A program made the translations under genes and the position numbers. A stretch of 53,866 nucleotides of DNA from positions 1-53,866 of the IMG/VR virus record IMGVR_UViG_3300042894_002259, one strand, 5' to 3'. The stretch's first letter is position 1; each line of letters opens with the position of its first letter. The stretch comes from a virus. Of this stretch, positions 42,901 through 51,908 are shown piece by piece. The notes below the pieces were generated by a model that was given only the letters and a program-made list of their open reading frames with translations, was not told where the DNA came from and searched no databases.

Positions 42901-45900
42901 CTTGAGTACCCTGAGTGCCTTGGGTTCCCTGAAGACCTTGGGTTCCTTGAAGACCTTGAGTACCCTGAAGTCCTTGAGTACCTTGAACACCCTGAAGGGC
43001 GGCATTTTGAATTGTGGACTTCTTCAGAGTTCCATCAAGATTATCATAATAAAGAATATAATCATCGGCAGTTGCTGATACTTCAGGTCTATCGGAAATT
43101 AAACCTGGTGATACACTTCTAATACTTGATATTGTAACTCCTGTTCCTAGAGTAGTTGAAGAAAGTACTTCAACTTCATTAATTTTATAAACTTTATTAT
43201 TTTCTAAATCAAAGTTTTCACTTGATTTTAATGAATCACTTGAGAAATCATAGGTTAAAGTCTTACGAATATTAGTAGACCCAATACCGATTCCGGCACC
43301 ATCAAGAAGTAAATTGGTTCCTACTGTTGTTGCTATGCCTATTTGAGCATCAGCAATCTCTACAATGGTAGAATTAATTGTGGTTGTGGTTCCGTCTACA
43401 TATAAGTCACCTTTAATTCTTACGACACCAGTATCAACACCTACACCAGCAGGGTCAATAATCAGTTCGGAAGGACCAGTAATTGTATTGGTGTTAATGC
43501 CAATTCCAGTACCAGAAACTCCTCCAATTTGAACGGTTGAGGTATTTTTATTGAACGTAAAGTTAGAAGAAGCTCCAGAAACTCCTGCATCATTAAAAAT
43601 TACCTCAGTATCAGAACCGGCAATAGGACCAATCAGACCCTGAAGACCTTGAGTTCCTTGAGTTCCTTGAGTACCCTGAAGACCCTGAGTTCCTTGAGTA
43701 CCCTGAAGACCTTGAGTACCTTGTGTACCCTGTAGACCTTGAGTACCCTGCTCACCTTGAATTCCTTGAGTTCCTTGAGTTCCTTGAGTACCCTGAAGAC
43801 CCTGAGTTCCTTGAGTACCCTGAAGACCTTGAGTACCTTGTGTACCCTGTAGACCTTGAGTACCCTGCTCACCTTGAATTCCTTGAGTACCTTGAATACC
43901 TTGCTGTCCTTGAATACCTTGAGTACCCTGAAGACCCTGTGTACCTTGAGTACCCTGAAGACCTTGAGTACCTTGAGTACCTTGCGTACCCTGAAGACCC
44001 TGAGTTCCCTGCTCACCTTGAATTCCTTGAGTTCCTTGCGTACCCTGAAGACCCTGAAGACCCTGAGTTCCTTGAGTACCCTGAAGACCTTGGGTTCCTT
44101 GAGTACCCTGAAGACCCTGAGTTCCCTGCTCACCTTGAATTCCTTGAGTTCCTTGCGTACCCTGTAGACCCTGAGTACCCTGCTCACCTTGGATTCCTTG
44201 AGTACCTTGCGTACCCTGAAGACCTTGAGTTCCCTGAGTTCCCTGCTCACCTTGAATTCCTTGAGTTCCTTGCGTACCCTGAAGACCCTGAGTTCCTTGC
44301 GTACCCTGAAGACCCTGTGTACCTTGAGTACCCTGAAGACCTTGAGTACCTTGTGTACCCTGAAGACCCTGAAGACCCTGTGTACCTTGAGTACCCTGAA
44401 GACCTTGAGTTCCCTGCTCACCTTGAATTCCCTGAGTTCCTTGAGTACCCTGAAGACCCTGTGTACCTTGAGTACCCTGAAGACCTTGAGTACCTTGTGT
44501 ACCCTGAAGACCTTGAGTTCCCTGCTCACCTTGAATTCCCTGAGTTCCTTGAGTACCCTGAAGACCTTGAGTTCCTTGAGTACCCTGAAGACCTTGGGTT
44601 CCCTGAGTACCCTGAAGACCTTGAGTTCCCTGAGTACCCTGAAGACCTTGAGTTCCCTGCTCACCTTGAATTCCCTGAGTTCCTTGAGTACCCTGAAGAC
44701 CTTGAGTTCCCTGAGTACCCTGAAGACCCTGAGTGCCCTGAGTTCCCTGAAGACCCTGAGTGCCCTGAGTTCCCTGAAGACCCTGAGTTCCTTGAGTACC
44801 CTGAAGACCCTGAATACCTTGTCTACCCTGAAGAGCGGCATCCTGAATTGTTGATTTATAAATTTGATCAGTTGTGTTATCATAGATCAAAATCAAATCA
44901 TCAGAAGTTACACTACTTGTAGATATTTGACCCTTAATTGCCTGTTTTGTAACAATACCATCAAAGTATGGAGAAGTTACTGTGGTATCAGTAACCTGCA
45001 TACCACCAGCGGAAAGTCTTACTCCATTAGGTACTTGAGTAGAACCAATACCAACACCATAGTTGAATAACCAAGCATCGGTGGTTCCTGCTCCCAAAGT
45101 ACCACCCTTAATCCACATAATTTGTTTGTATGTGGATGGAATACTATCAATACCAACGATACTAATGTCAATTAATGGACTTCCTTCCGTAGAAGCAATT
45201 GCAATACCACCATGATTTGCGGTTATATCGGTAGAAATATCATTATCAAAAGCATCGGTGGTAATACCAAGTATAATATCTTTATCATTAACTTTAAGTT
45301 CATTAACAGCAAGGAATGCCGTAGTACCACCAACGGTAATGTTCCCACCAACATATAAGTTAGAACCATCAAAGGTTAGGTTATTGGAACCGACAGGATT
45401 ATTGGAACCATCTTTATAGATAACTTGGCCTGATGAACCCGCTACTGGACCTTCAATTCCTTGAGTTCCTTGTAATCCTTGAGTACCTTGAGTACCCTGA
45501 AGACCTTGGGTTCCTTGAGTTCCTTGAAGACCCTGAGTACCTTGAGTACCCTGAAGACCTTGGGTTCCTTGAGTTCCCTGAAGACCTTGAGTTCCTTGAG
45601 TACCCTGAAGACCTTGAGTTCCTTGAGTACCCTGAAGACCTTGAGTTCCCTGCTCACCTTGAATTCCCTGAGTTCCTTGAGTACCCTGAAGACCTTGAGT
45701 TCCTTGAGTACCCTGAAGACCTTGAGTACCCTGCTCACCTTGGATTCCCTGAGTTCCTTGAGTACCCTGAAGACCTTGAGTACCCTGCTCACCTTGGATT
45801 CCCTGAGTTCCTTGAGTACCCTGAAGACCTTGAGTACCTTGTGTACCCTGTAGACCTTGGGTTCCTTGAGTACCCTGAAGACCTTGAGTACCCTGCTCAC

Positions 45901-46684
45901 CTTGGATTCCCTGAGTTCCTTGAGTACCCTGAAGACCTTGAGTACCTTGAAGACCGGCAGCAAAAGGAGAAACCCAACTAACTCCAGCACCAGTAGAAAT
46001 TAAAATAGAACCAGCAATACCTACATTACCATATACGTCTACTACCGAAGATCCTAATCCAACAGGTCCACTGAAAGTAGATATACCAGAAACATAAAGA
46101 TTGGTTAAAGAACCACCAGTACCAACTAATTCACCATTAACATAAAAGTTAGAGGAAGTTACAACACCAGTAAAATATCCATCACCAGTTACCCAGAGTT
46201 TTGATGTAGGATTAACAGACCCTACACCAATATTTCCCGATACAGTTAGATTATCATCAATATTAGTTCTTCCGCTGTCAGAATTTAATTCTAAATTTCC
46301 AGAAGTACTATAAATTAAATTCGCAGCACCTACACCAATTTCAATATCATGAGCATCTACACCAGCATTAAATGTACCCTTTCCAAGAAAATTAGCATCT
46401 TTCCAACGATTTGCTCCAGAACCAATTTGAGGAGCTCTACCAATATCATAAACACCATCGCTAGATGGATATAAATTTGAAGAGATTCTTCCAGGAATAT
46501 TAATTAAATTAGAACTATTAGCACCAAGATTTGTATTGCCACGAACGTCTAAGTCATACTGGGCATCAAAGACTGTAGAACCAATACCTACACGTCCAAT
46601 TACTTCTACTACCTGAGTTCCTTCACTATAAGAAGATAAACCTACTTGGAGTTTCCTTTGTCTGCCGCTGACGTACTTATCCAT
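36983..46684 (-). CDS. Giant collagen-like tail-fibre protein (3233 aa)
   Basis: Six long Gly-X-Y blocks ([22 protein letters not shown] types) alternate with beta-rich modules, several of them repeated: the [22 protein letters not shown] module twice, the [19 protein letters not shown] module twice, the [12 protein letters not shown] module twice. The C-terminal ~120 residues ([17 protein letters not shown] through [10 protein letters not shown]) form a capping domain found on other cyanophage fibres. Triplets contain almost no proline or lysine. It is the largest gene in the window and probably an extended side or tail fibre. It belongs to the late operon starting at 49442-49449. Confidence 0.88.
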   Translation of the reverse strand: MDKYVSGRQRKLQVGLSSYSEGTQVVEVIGRVGIGSTVFDAQYDLDVRGNTNLGANSSNLINIPGRISSNLYPSSDGVYDIGRAPQIGSGANRWKDANFLGKGTFNAGVDAHDIEIGVGAANLIYSTSGNLELNSDSGRTNIDDNLTVSGNIGVGSVNPTSKLWVTGDGYFTGVVTSSNFYVNGELVGTGGSLTNLYVSGISTFSGPVGLGSSVVDVYGNVGIAGSILISTGAGVSWVSPFAAGLQGTQGLQGTQGTQGIQGEQGTQGLQGTQGTQGLQGTQGTQGLQGTQGTQGIQGEQGTQGLQGTQGTQGIQGEQGTQGLQGTQGTQGLQGTQGTQGIQGEQGTQGLQGTQGTQGLQGTQGTQGLQGTQGTQGLQGTQGTQGLQGTQGTQGLQGTQGTQGLQGTQGIEGPVAGSSGQVIYKDGSNNPVGSNNLTFDGSNLYVGGNITVGGTTAFLAVNELKVNDKDIILGITTDAFDNDISTDITANHGGIAIASTEGSPLIDISIVGIDSIPSTYKQIMWIKGGTLGAGTTDAWLFNYGVGIGSTQVPNGVRLSAGGMQVTDTTVTSPYFDGIVTKQAIKGQISTSSVTSDDLILIYDNTTDQIYKSTIQDAALQGRQGIQGLQGTQGTQGLQGTQGTQGLQGTQGTQGLQGTQGTQGLQGTQGTQGIQGEQGTQGLQGTQGTQGLQGTQGTQGLQGTQGTQGLQGTQGTQGIQGEQGTQGLQGTQGTQGLQGTQGTQGLQGTQGTQGIQGEQGTQGLQGTQGTQGLQGLQGTQGTQGLQGTQGTQGLQGTQGTQGLQGTQGTQGIQGEQGTQGTQGLQGTQGTQGIQGEQGTQGLQGTQGTQGIQGEQGTQGLQGTQGTQGLQGTQGTQGLQGLQGTQGTQGIQGEQGTQGLQGTQGTQGTQGLQGTQGTQGLQGTQGIQGQQGIQGTQGIQGEQGTQGLQGTQGTQGLQGTQGTQGLQGTQGTQGTQGIQGEQGTQGLQGTQGTQGLQGTQGTQGLQGTQGTQGTQGLQGLIGPIAGSDTEVIFNDAGVSGASSNFTFNKNTSTVQIGGVSGTGIGINTNTITGPSELIIDPAGVGVDTGVVRIKGDLYVDGTTTTINSTIVEIADAQIGIATTVGTNLLLDGAGIGIGSTNIRKTLTYDFSSDSLKSSENFDLENNKVYKINEVEVLSSTTLGTGVTISSIRSVSPGLISDRPEVSATADDYILYYDNLDGTLKKSTIQNAALQGVQGTQGLQGTQGLQGTQGLQGTQGTQGTQGLQGTQGTQGTQGLQGTQGAQGTQGLQGTQGAQGTQGLQGTQGAQGTQGLQGTQGTQGTQGLQGTQGLQGTQGLQGTQGLQGTQGAQGTQGLQGTQGLQGTQGLQGTQGLQGTQGLQGTQGTQGTQGLQGTQGAQGTQGTQGLQGTQGTQGTQGLQGTQGLQGTQGLQGTQGLQGTQGLQGTQGTQGTQGLQGTQGLQGTQGAQGTQGLQGTQGLQGTQGTQGTQGLQGTQGTQGTQGLQGTQGLTGPIAGSNSQVIFNNNNVSAGATNFVYDAVNQRVGIGTTVPTTNLDVNGGIRLRGSLFDKDNEPGAPGQVLASTGSGVDWVAAAAAGAITGITIREEGSVVGTTDSVNSVNFVGPNVTATASGAGATITIADYVSNAGIATNLKGGATGNIPYQSSPDNTVFLANGTSGYVLQSNGVGAAPTWVPAAAAGAITGITIREEGSVVGTPDSVNSINFVSGNLTATATGVGATIALTDTPTFTGLTVNGTTNINSNLNVSGNITVGGTTAFISVNELVVRDKDIILGFTTNALNQDVSTDTTANHGGIAIASTEGTPLVDISVVGIDSIASTYKQIMWIKGGTLGAGTTDAWLFNYGVGIGSTQVPNGVRLAVGGVHITDSQITATRFNGTASNLDINGLPTVTDPQSGDFIALYDVSGTVVGKATIQNAALQGLQGTQGLQGTQGLQGTQGRQGTQGLQGTQGTQGTQGLQGTQGTQGTQGLQGTQGAQGTQGLQGTQGAQGTQGLQGTQGNQGTQGLQGTQGTQGTQGLQGTQGLQGTQGTQGTQGLQGTQGLQGTQGLQGTQGLQGTQGLQGTQGLQGTQGLQGTQGLQGTQGRQGLQGTQGTQGTQGLQGTQGTQGTQGTQGLQGTQGTQGLTGPVAGTDKQVIFNNNNVSAGATNFVYDAVNQSVGIGTVSPGAGIKLDVVGGEIKAGRVDTSNEGGQLSFGRATDNATAWYIDVYGNTSTPNLRFVDVSNAAVRAQIDGSGNFVFESPIELNSTLKDIYNNVGAAGSILVSTGAGVSWTTPFAAGIQGLQGTQGTQGTQGTQGLQGTQGTQGAQGLQGTQGIQGRQGLQGTQGTQGTQGTQGLQGTQGTQGTQGLQGTQGTQGLQGTQGLQGTQGTQGTQGTQGTQGTQGTQGLQGTQGTQGTQGLQGTQGIQGRQGLQGTQGTQGLQGTQGTQGTQGTQGTQGTQGLQGTQGTQGITGPVAGSNTQVIFNDNGVSGASANFTFNKNTSTVQIGGVSGTGIGINTNTITGPAELIIDPAAIGNDTGVVRIKGDLYVDGTQTIINSTTIELADLRVGIATTIGTSLLLDGGGIGIGSANIVKTILWNHTAQALTSSEDWNLASGKSYEINGTSVLNATTLGSGVTDSSLRKVAPQIISDRVELTAPEVQSGDYLLLYDVSDGQLKKATIQNAALQGLQGTQGIQGRQGLQGTQGTQGTQGTQGTQGLQGTQGTQGTQGLQGTQGTQGTQGLQGTQGLQGTQGLQGTQGLQGTQGLQGTQGLQGTQGTQGTQGLQGTQGLQGTQGLQGTQGLQGTQGLQGTQGLQGTQGLQGTQGTQGTQGLQGTQGLQGTQGLQGTQGLQGTQSTQGTQGLQGAQGLQGLQGVQGNNNGGVTVVNDVSTNALRYIVFEDVTSGVSTNVGVSSTKLTFNPSTGNVGVGTTNPANKLQVSGGSILLDNGTSATVNTSAHIGFGTNLVSRIVGRDNNTGLGFLAFLPSGVEAARFNNSGNLGIGTTNPGTSKLSVLGTVGISESGNSTNVGGRTQLSSSGSGFVLNHNDNSPIIFQTLGAERYRWDHTAAALFIGRTSSTGTSSQALQVGSATTALGAYVSGSVGIGTTNPSYKLHVVGSFGATTKSFVVPHPTKPGKTLQYGSLESPYHGIRLTGKGTIENGKCVVKLPDYISAFVKEDGVNIHITNIKHGEVLWVEEIDVANNNFTIQTKRTRGTYEFYWDFTAIRKDVADLEVEI
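38062..45955 (-). repeat. Six collagen-like repeat blocks in the 3233-aa fibre
   Basis: Gly-X-Y-coding blocks at about 38062-38640, 39287-39800, 40270-40890, 42170-43000, 43635-44840 and 45450-45955. Base units are 9 and 18 nt (GLQ, GTQ), with GEQ/GIQ units concentrated in the two blocks nearest the N-terminus. Confidence 0.85.
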
Positions 46685-46687
46685 TTG

Positions 46688-47035
46688 TTAGTTAAGAGTT
46701 TCTAGAATGCTTGCTATGAACTTAATATCAGTATTATTACTTGCGGAAAATCTAAGGACATCACTTGATTCCAGAACTAACTTTCCTGCTAACAAATTTG
46801 CCGTATCATTTCCAGAGATAGGATAAGATAAAATAATTTCAGTTGTAACCGCAATTCCTGTTCTTTTATTGGTTCTTTGATGTGCGAATGAAACTGTTTG
46901 TGTTTGTGCTCCAATATTCGTTGCCTGTGCTAGAAGTACAACTCCAGTATATCCAACTGGAGCAGTATAAATGCCGACATTATTAGTATTACCAACAGTA
47001 GTAATCGTCTTGAATACATTAAGTGCTAATGCCAT
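46688..47035 (-). CDS. Small conserved virion-region protein
   Basis: 115 residues (begins MALALNVFKTITTVG), beta-rich and soluble: GIYTAPVGYTGVVLLAQATN, SFAHQRTNKRTG, LVLESSDVLRFSAS. Similar small proteins sit next to fibre genes in T4-like cyanophages, but I know no function. Gaps of 3 nt on both sides place it firmly in the fibre operon. A fibre cap, collar or assembly factor are all possible. Confidence 0.75.
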   Translation of the reverse strand: MALALNVFKTITTVGNTNNVGIYTAPVGYTGVVLLAQATNIGAQTQTVSFAHQRTNKRTGIAVTTEIILSYPISGNDTANLLAGKLVLESSDVLRFSASNNTDIKFIASILETLN

Positions 47036-47038
47036 TAT

Positions 47039-49393
47039 TTAATCTCCTCCTAGTGCTAGAATAAATGGTGTAATGGTAGAAAATAAACTCTTAGAATAAA
47101 ATGTACCAGATATAGTACCCGTCTGCTGATCAATTACAACGCCATCACCAATTCTAAAGTTTCCTGATTGGTCCGTACTCGTGAATACAACCAATCCACC
47201 ATTACGAACATCGGTCTCATTCTCTTGAATTGGAACCCCACCTAATGAGGGAAGAGCAGTGTCAATATTTGTACCAGAACCAATATATTCCAAAGAATGC
47301 CCTGATGCCAAAATACGACTCTGTTTAAAAAATGGAACCTGTGTTCCAATTCCAACCTCATAAGGAACATTATCATTTACCGTAATAGTACAAATACCGG
47401 CAGAAATTGGAGTAGAACTTAATATTGAATAATAAGTTGGAACCATTAAAGGAACCGCTACTGCTGTATTTATTCCAACTTCAGGACCGGTTAATGTGAC
47501 TGTTGGTGTATAAGTATATCCTCTACCCGTAGAAACCATATCAATTGCAACAACAGTACCATCTTTAACTTCCGCAACTGCCTGTGCAACAACTCCAAAA
47601 TCAGTTTCTGGATCAGATATAGTAATTTCCGGAGAAAGAGAATATCCAGATCCACCATTAGTTATTAATATCTTTCCTACTGTATAGTAAAGTTTGTTAA
47701 AATATACGACCTGACCATCAAAGGGTCTTATGACATTAATTTTTGCCGTGCCGCTACCTACATAAGTATGAGGTAATGTAGAAACTCCAACATTACAAGT
47801 AAACACCGTACTTGCCATAGACACTTGTGGAAGTGAAAGGATATTCCCGGCACCAATACTAGTCGTAATAATTCCGACAAGATTATCAATAAAAGACCGA
47901 ACATCGGCACAAGAAGCAGGACTCGTATTACTTCCGGTGAGTGGATCCGCAACAACATTCAAGTCTTTAACTGTTAGATTATTAGTAATTGCCAGTTTCA
48001 TTAGTTCTCTGGCAGAAGTAAATCCAACTATTGTTTGTATCTCTTCTCCAACAAGACCATTATTTAAGGGAAGACCATTTTCTCCAAAATAAGCTTTTGT
48101 TGCTTCAATAGAGTTTTCACTTGTAAAATCTCTTACATCTAGTGATACGGCATCTACAATATATCCAATATCTCTCTTACACTTATCTGGACTTGGATTT
48201 ACAAAAGATGGGAATTGTGTGGTTATTTGATTATAAGAACTATCAATAATTTCTTGTCTATTTGCCCGAATTAAATTATACGAATCAACATATCTTCCCG
48301 GAGCAACAGTTTTTGTTTCAAATATATATCCCTTTTTTCCGCTTGGGTATGTAACAATTCCGGGACCAGAAGGGCAACTAAATTCAAGTCCAGAAAGAGA
48401 AATACCCATACCAACCGAGAACTTATGAGCACTATCAGTATAGGCAGTTAAAAGTCCCGTCGTATTATCATAAAGAGCATTTACTATATTTAAAGTTGGT
48501 ACATTTAAATCAAGAACAAAAGTATCAGCATTTTCTGCTGCAGCACTTGTGACTATTCCCGTATATTTTTTTGCTCCAACACCATCAGCAACAAGAGCAT
48601 AGTTTCCAAAAGATGAGTTTGAGTTTGTAAGATCACAAGCACCACCAGATCCACAATAAACCGCTATGTCATTACAAATTGTAAAGAGAGAAACTAACTG
48701 AGCATACCCCCCATTTGTGATTGAAACTCCAATTCCACCCTGATTATATTGAGTGAAGGAATCCGTAACCATACTCCTAGTTGGACCTATGGCATCATTA
48801 CCATCAATTTTCATTCCAATACTATTTGGAATGAAATTAGTACAGTTACGAATATATGCCGACTGACTTGAAAATCCAATCGTATTTGGATTAAAAGCAA
48901 AAACTGCCTTACCAGGATTCAAAGATCCTGTATAAGACATTTCCGTTACATAATTTCCTTCTGTAACGTGAAATAAATCTTGATTTGAATTTTGTGGAGA
49001 TATTGATACTTCTCTTAAACTATCTCCAACAATTGAGACCTGTTTTGACAAAACTAAAGGATTATTTTCTATATAAGATCCAGAAGCAACTCTAATAACG
49101 GATCCTTCTGTTGCGATTGAGAGGGCTGCTCCAACAGTTGCTTTTGCGTCTCCGAGTTTTTTTCCTGTGTTCGTATCGTTTCCGTCTTTTGTGACATATA
49201 AAATATTAGTAACTGTTGCACCCGCACCGAGTCTAACAACTTCCGTAGAAATTCCAGTCTGCGAAAATCTATCTCTTAAAGTATAGACTTCTGCATCAAA
49301 CGTATTTAAAGCTAATTCACCTGTTCTTAAATCAGAAACCGCAGGTCTTTTGCCGGGTACAGCAGACCTTTTAATACGAATCGGAGTTGCCAT
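47039..49393 (-). CDS. Virion structural protein, right-handed beta-helix-like
   Basis: 784 residues. The N-terminus (TPIRIKRSAVPGKRPAVSDLRTGELALNT) is the conserved attachment segment of many cyanophage tail-fibre proteins. YVTKDGNDTNTGKKLGDAKATVGAAL through VIRVASGSYIENNPL begins a pectate-lyase-like beta-helix, and the later part has YPSGKKG, ITNGGSGYS and TSTDQSGNFRIGDG repeats. It is the first gene of the fibre operon, behind a late promoter and a hairpin. Probably a baseplate- or fibre-proximal component. Confidence 0.82.
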   Translation of the reverse strand: MATPIRIKRSAVPGKRPAVSDLRTGELALNTFDAEVYTLRDRFSQTGISTEVVRLGAGATVTNILYVTKDGNDTNTGKKLGDAKATVGAALSIATEGSVIRVASGSYIENNPLVLSKQVSIVGDSLREVSISPQNSNQDLFHVTEGNYVTEMSYTGSLNPGKAVFAFNPNTIGFSSQSAYIRNCTNFIPNSIGMKIDGNDAIGPTRSMVTDSFTQYNQGGIGVSITNGGYAQLVSLFTICNDIAVYCGSGGACDLTNSNSSFGNYALVADGVGAKKYTGIVTSAAAENADTFVLDLNVPTLNIVNALYDNTTGLLTAYTDSAHKFSVGMGISLSGLEFSCPSGPGIVTYPSGKKGYIFETKTVAPGRYVDSYNLIRANRQEIIDSSYNQITTQFPSFVNPSPDKCKRDIGYIVDAVSLDVRDFTSENSIEATKAYFGENGLPLNNGLVGEEIQTIVGFTSARELMKLAITNNLTVKDLNVVADPLTGSNTSPASCADVRSFIDNLVGIITTSIGAGNILSLPQVSMASTVFTCNVGVSTLPHTYVGSGTAKINVIRPFDGQVVYFNKLYYTVGKILITNGGSGYSLSPEITISDPETDFGVVAQAVAEVKDGTVVAIDMVSTGRGYTYTPTVTLTGPEVGINTAVAVPLMVPTYYSILSSTPISAGICTITVNDNVPYEVGIGTQVPFFKQSRILASGHSLEYIGSGTNIDTALPSLGGVPIQENETDVRNGGLVVFTSTDQSGNFRIGDGVVIDQQTGTISGTFYSKSLFSTITPFILALGGD

Positions 49394-49420
49394 TTATTAC
49401 ATTCGGTATTTACCAAAAAA

Positions 49421-49434
49421 GCAATATATATTGC
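49421..49434 (-). terminator. Palindrome followed by T-tract (weak terminator or 5' hairpin)
   Basis: GCAATATATATTGC is a perfect 14-nt palindrome and on the minus strand is followed by TTTTTT (49415-49420). It could end the HNH transcript. The late promoter just upstream would start near 49436, putting this hairpin at the extreme 5' end of the fibre mRNA. Confidence 0.5.
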
Positions 49435-49441
49435 CTTGATT

Positions 49442-49449
49442 TATTTATT
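49442..49449 (-). promoter_or_regulatory. Late promoter AATAAATA for the fibre operon
   Basis: Lies 48 nt upstream of the 784-residue structural gene and overlaps the HNH gene stop. It probably serves the long 49393-34844 operon. Confidence 0.6.
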
Positions 49450-49820
49450 CAAGAAATATTATTACGTCTTGGGCGATAAGAATATAGATTTGTTGGTGCC
49501 TCTGGTTTCATCCATTCTTGTATTTTATCAAATCTCTCTTCACTATAAAAATCTTGCTGGACATACCATAGTTTCCAGTGCTCGTGCCCCTTGGATTGAT
49601 TGCAGGAATGACAACAGGAAATTACATTCGTCTTTACATCAAGTCCACCCTTACATTGCGGAATGATGTGGTCCAGCGTGATATTCTCTTCCGAATCACA
49701 ATAGGCACACTTGTGTTCCCATTGCTCTTTTATATTTTTCCTCCACATTCGTTTTGCTTCTGCTTTACTGGTCGTTTCTAGATTAAACAGATAGTCCTTA
49801 AACGAGTGTAGAGGAACCAT
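49449..49820 (-). CDS. HNH homing endonuclease
   Basis: 123 residues from the ATG at 49820; the frame extends to a TTG at 49832, but the ATG is preferred. The HNH zinc-finger nuclease core reads CAYCDSEENITLDHIIP then GGLDVKTNVISCCHSCNQSKG, with the Cys pairs, catalytic His and Asn. Such free-standing HNH enzymes are common mobile genes in T4-like phages. It sits between a 38-codon gene and the fibre operon, with its start codon inside a hairpin and a late promoter just upstream. Confidence 0.9.
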   Translation of the reverse strand: MVPLHSFKDYLFNLETTSKAEAKRMWRKNIKEQWEHKCAYCDSEENITLDHIIPQCKGGLDVKTNVISCCHSCNQSKGHEHWKLWYVQQDFYSEERFDKIQEWMKPEAPTNLYSYRPRRNNIS

Positions 49821-49838
49821 AAGTATTTGCAACTTATG
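49818..49838 (-). promoter_or_regulatory. Hairpin containing the HNH start codon
   Basis: CATAAGT and ACTTATG (7 bp perfect) pair around a 7-nt loop; the downstream arm contains the HNH ATG. A late transcript starting near 49835 would lack most of the upstream arm. Confidence 0.6.
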
Positions 49839-49839
49839 A

Positions 49840-49956
49840 TTATTTATTCTTTGTTCTTATAACTTCTACGAGTTCTTTGAGTGTAATATAAATGTAATGA
49901 AACTCATCATAGTAAGTGATGTCAGAGTCTCTCTCAAAAAAGTTAAGTAGATTCAT
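49840..49956 (-). CDS. 38-residue micro-protein
   Basis: ATG at 49956 overlaps the upstream stop (ATGA); TAA at 49840, inside the HNH late-promoter region. The product (begins MNLLNFFERDSDITYY) is aromatic-rich, then LKELVEVIRTK. Its final codons contain the AATAAATA promoter sequence, so the coding frame and the promoter share bases. Function unknown; the coupling supports a real gene. Confidence 0.55.
   Translation of the reverse strand: MNLLNFFERDSDITYYDEFHYIYITLKELVEVIRTKNK
49841..49848 (-). promoter_or_regulatory. Late promoter AATAAATA for the HNH gene
   Basis: Lies 20 nt upstream of the HNH ATG; the predicted start near 49835 falls in the upstream hairpin arm. Confidence 0.6.
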
Positions 49957-50273
49957 ACAACAAAAGGTTCTTGTTGTCTTTCTGGTAGTTTGATTTGTGG
50001 CAATGGTTCTCCAGGTCCATTGGCACCAGTTGCAGTTGGAATATCATAAGAACTACCAACACCACCTTGAACTATCTCATTTGTTGGAAGTGCTTTAGGC
50101 ATTTCTACATCAATTACTTGACCCATCAGAAACTTATTCCTTGTGATTTGTCGATTATGTGGGTCAAAATCAAACATCAACATTGCATCTGACCACTCGG
50201 CACAATCTACAATTTTTCTTCCAGTTCTTTTATCAATCACTGAAAAATATTCTTCACTATTATACTTTTTCAT
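49953..50273 (-). CDS. Conserved hypothetical cyanophage protein (106 aa)
   Basis: Begins [18 protein letters not shown]; a compact N-terminal domain (SDAMLMFDFDPHNRQI, NKFLMGQVIDVEM) is followed by a Pro/Gly/Gln-rich, probably disordered C-terminal half (GANGPGEPLPQIKLPE). The ATG lies within the final codons of the upstream gene (14-nt overlap) and the stop is coupled to the 38-residue gene. No family recognised. Confidence 0.75.
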   Translation of the reverse strand: MKKYNSEEYFSVIDKRTGRKIVDCAEWSDAMLMFDFDPHNRQITRNKFLMGQVIDVEMPKALPTNEIVQGGVGSSYDIPTATGANGPGEPLPQIKLPERQQEPFVV

Positions 50274-50505
50274 TATTTGGTTGCGAAGGTACTACAGGAT
50301 TGCGATTTACATTCTTAATCACAATAAAAGCATCGTTTTGATATGTGACAGTACCATAAGGTTTTGCCCATTTTGGATTTGCATCGGGATTTGTTTCAGT
50401 GCCAGTTGCGGCAACACCACCGACTTGTACTACAATCTCATCCGTTGGTTCCCATCCAAGATTTTGAATGGCAACGGCAAGTTGTCCGAGCATTTCGGAA
50501 CTCAC
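50260..50505 (-). CDS. Conserved small protein, GTG start coupled to ferredoxin
   Basis: 81 residues if it starts at the GTG at 50505, which overlaps the ferredoxin stop as GTGA and has GGAGG 6-7 nt upstream; I prefer this to the longer frame from 50538. The product has an N-terminal helix ([18 protein letters not shown]) and an [12 protein letters not shown] segment. Not recognised. The coupling suggests dose linkage with ferredoxin. Confidence 0.7.
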   Translation of the reverse strand: MSSEMLGQLAVAIQNLGWEPTDEIVVQVGGVAATGTETNPDANPKWAKPYGTVTYQNDAFIVIKNVNRNPVVPSQPNNEKV

Positions 50506-50792
50506 AGGTTCTCCTCCTGTTCGGTAAGAATGACACAATCAGACTTGGGATATGCCACACAAAGAAGTGCCCATCCATCTGCCATTTGGTCATCATCAAG
50601 GAAAGATTGGTCTTCATTATCAATCTCACCAGAGACAACCTTACCGGCACAGGCAGAGCAGGCACCTGCCTTACAAGAGAAAGGAAGATCAATTCCTGCC
50701 TCATCTGCTGCTTCTAGAATATATTGGTCTGCGGGACATTGAATAGTTTGTTCGGTTCCATCGGCGGAACGAAGAGTAACATTAAAAGTCAT
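50502..50792 (-). CDS. petF: Plant-type [2Fe-2S] ferredoxin
   Basis: 96 residues with the [2Fe-2S] signature [13 protein letters not shown] (C-x4-C-x2-C) at about residues 39-51 and the fourth Cys in LLCVAYP, a standard photosynthetic ferredoxin. Phage ferredoxins are thought to route electrons from photosystem I to ribonucleotide reductase or bilin reductases during infection. The stop is coupled to the small GTG-start gene. The acidic C-terminal region is typical. Confidence 0.93.
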   Translation of the reverse strand: MTFNVTLRSADGTEQTIQCPADQYILEAADEAGIDLPFSCKAGACSACAGKVVSGEIDNEDQSFLDDDQMADGWALLCVAYPKSDCVILTEQEENL

Positions 50793-50816
50793 AAAAGTTG
50801 TAGTGACTATGAGTAA

Positions 50817-50948
50817 TTATACCACTTTTTTATCTGTGGTGGAAGTGTTTGTTGGAAAATCCTTACGGTCTTGTACAGGTCTGTAAAGTCCAGGCCAAGT
50901 ATCTTGAATAATCTCTGCGAGTTTATATGGAGTTGTTGAGGATATCAT
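50817..50948 (-). CDS. 43-residue micro-protein
   Basis: ATG at 50948 overlaps the metallophosphoesterase stop as TGATG; TAA at 50817. The product (begins MISSTTPYKLAEII) contains WPGLYRPVQDRKD and a polar tail. I prefer this start over a longer frame to 51023 that overlaps the preceding gene. Function unknown. Confidence 0.65.
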   Translation of the reverse strand: MISSTTPYKLAEIIQDTWPGLYRPVQDRKDFPTNTSTTDKKVV

Positions 50949-51652
50949 CAGTACTTTTCCAAACAATATACACCGTTCTTTTCTAAGATGGCAGAACAAG
51001 TATCCACAAAATCTCCACAACACATATAAGTGATTTTGCCAAAATTGCGAATATTTGCCGAATGTATGTGTCCGCAGATTACACCAGAATATTTCTTATC
51101 TCTTTGAGCACAATAAGAAGCAATATCAGTCTCATATTGATTGATATAGTTCTTACCACGCACACTATTCTTCAAAGCATAAACCAAAGAGAAACGGAAG
51201 AACCTCTCAAAAAATAAACTGAGTGGTGTAATGAATTCATATCCTTTATTAAAGATGAGTTGTTTCCAAGACCCAGAAGAATACTCAGAATACTTATCTC
51301 CGTGAATACAAAGAAACTTATTTCCCTTTGAATCCTTGTGCGTATATTCATCAACCATCTTAAAGTTCTTGTGTTCAAAATCAGTATAACGACGAATCAT
51401 TCCTTCGTGATTTCCAAGAATATAAACAATCTCGGTTCCTTTCTTTGCGAGATTGAGAATCTGATGAACACATTCGGTGTGCTCTTTTTTCCAACGAGTA
51501 TTATATTTTTCCATACAGTAGATGTCTATAATATCACCTACCAGAACTAACTTTTTGGTTTTGAGTTCTTTCAGAAACTTGAGAAACTTTTCAGTATTAC
51601 ATCGCGGAGTTCCCAAGTGAACATCAGATATGAAGACTGTATCGTAAGTCAT
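50948..51652 (-). CDS. Metallophosphoesterase
   Basis: 234 residues with the calcineurin-like phosphoesterase motifs in order: DVHLG (residue ~10, D-x-H), GDIID (~40, GD), GNHEG (~80, GNHE), and later HGDK (~116) and GHIHSA (~196, GHxH). It resembles UDP-2,3-diacylglucosamine hydrolase (LpxH)-type enzymes, which would act on lipid A precursors, but general phosphoesterase is the safer call. It starts 2 nt after the upstream 53-residue gene's stop. Confidence 0.88.
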   Translation of the reverse strand: MTYDTVFISDVHLGTPRCNTEKFLKFLKELKTKKLVLVGDIIDIYCMEKYNTRWKKEHTECVHQILNLAKKGTEIVYILGNHEGMIRRYTDFEHKNFKMVDEYTHKDSKGNKFLCIHGDKYSEYSSGSWKQLIFNKGYEFITPLSLFFERFFRFSLVYALKNSVRGKNYINQYETDIASYCAQRDKKYSGVICGHIHSANIRNFGKITYMCCGDFVDTCSAILEKNGVYCLEKY

Positions 51653-51654
51653 AT

Positions 51655-51816
51655 TCAGAATCTTTTTGGAGTGTATTCAATTCCTTCAAGAAGTGTATCT
51701 AACATCGCACCATATTCTTTGAATCTTTTGTCTCCTGCGATAAAGCATCTTTGACGCATCCAAAGAGCATCCGCAAGAAGTTTAATTTGCTCTTCGGAAA
51801 GTGATAGGTCTTTCAT
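51655..51816 (-). CDS. 53-residue small protein
   Basis: ATG at 51816, TGA at 51655. The product (begins MKDLSLSEEQIKLL) is helical and acidic-basic mixed (ALWMRQRCFIAGDKRFKEYG). It lies 25 nt after the extended -10 promoter at 51841-51846 and 2 nt before the metallophosphoesterase. Function unknown. Confidence 0.65.
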   Translation of the reverse strand: MKDLSLSEEQIKLLADALWMRQRCFIAGDKRFKEYGAMLDTLLEGIEYTPKRF

Positions 51817-51840
51817 TAGTAAGAAGTAACTGTTGTATGT

Positions 51841-51846
51841 ATTATA
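51841..51846 (-). promoter_or_regulatory. Possible extended -10 promoter (TGC-TATAAT)
   Basis: TATAAT with an upstream TGN on the minus strand, 24 nt before the 53-residue gene. The -35 is weak (TTGTTC at 19 nt). It overlaps the end of the 21-residue membrane peptide gene. Confidence 0.4.
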
Positions 51847-51907
51847 GCAGAGACATTATGAAAAGGAACAATCCAAATAACTGGAAGAGCAGGAGGATGA
51901 GGAGCAT
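51842..51907 (-). CDS. 21-residue hydrophobic micro-peptide
   Basis: ATG at 51907, TAA at 51842. The product is a single Leu/Phe/Ile-rich helix (MLLILLLFQLFG start). It overlaps the promoter candidate at 51841-51846 and lacks a clear Shine-Dalgarno, so it may be a non-gene. Confidence 0.3.
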   Translation of the reverse strand: MLLILLLFQLFGLFLFIMSLL

Positions 51908-51908
51908 T

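Noticed and set aside
42157-43122. Long plus-strand open frames rich in [10 protein letters not shown] or TLKTLSTL repeats in the collagen-coding regions
   Set aside because: They are antisense shadows of 9/18-nt repeats that keep all frames open; low-complexity products, no ribosome binding sites.
24855-45955. Collagen-coding repeats considered as a CRISPR array or satellite
   Set aside because: The repeat period is a multiple of three, without conserved repeat/unique spacer alternation, and the frame is maintained throughout.
50949-51023. Upstream extension of the 43-codon micro-gene
   Set aside because: It lies wholly inside the metallophosphoesterase coding region; TGATG coupling at 50948 is a better start.
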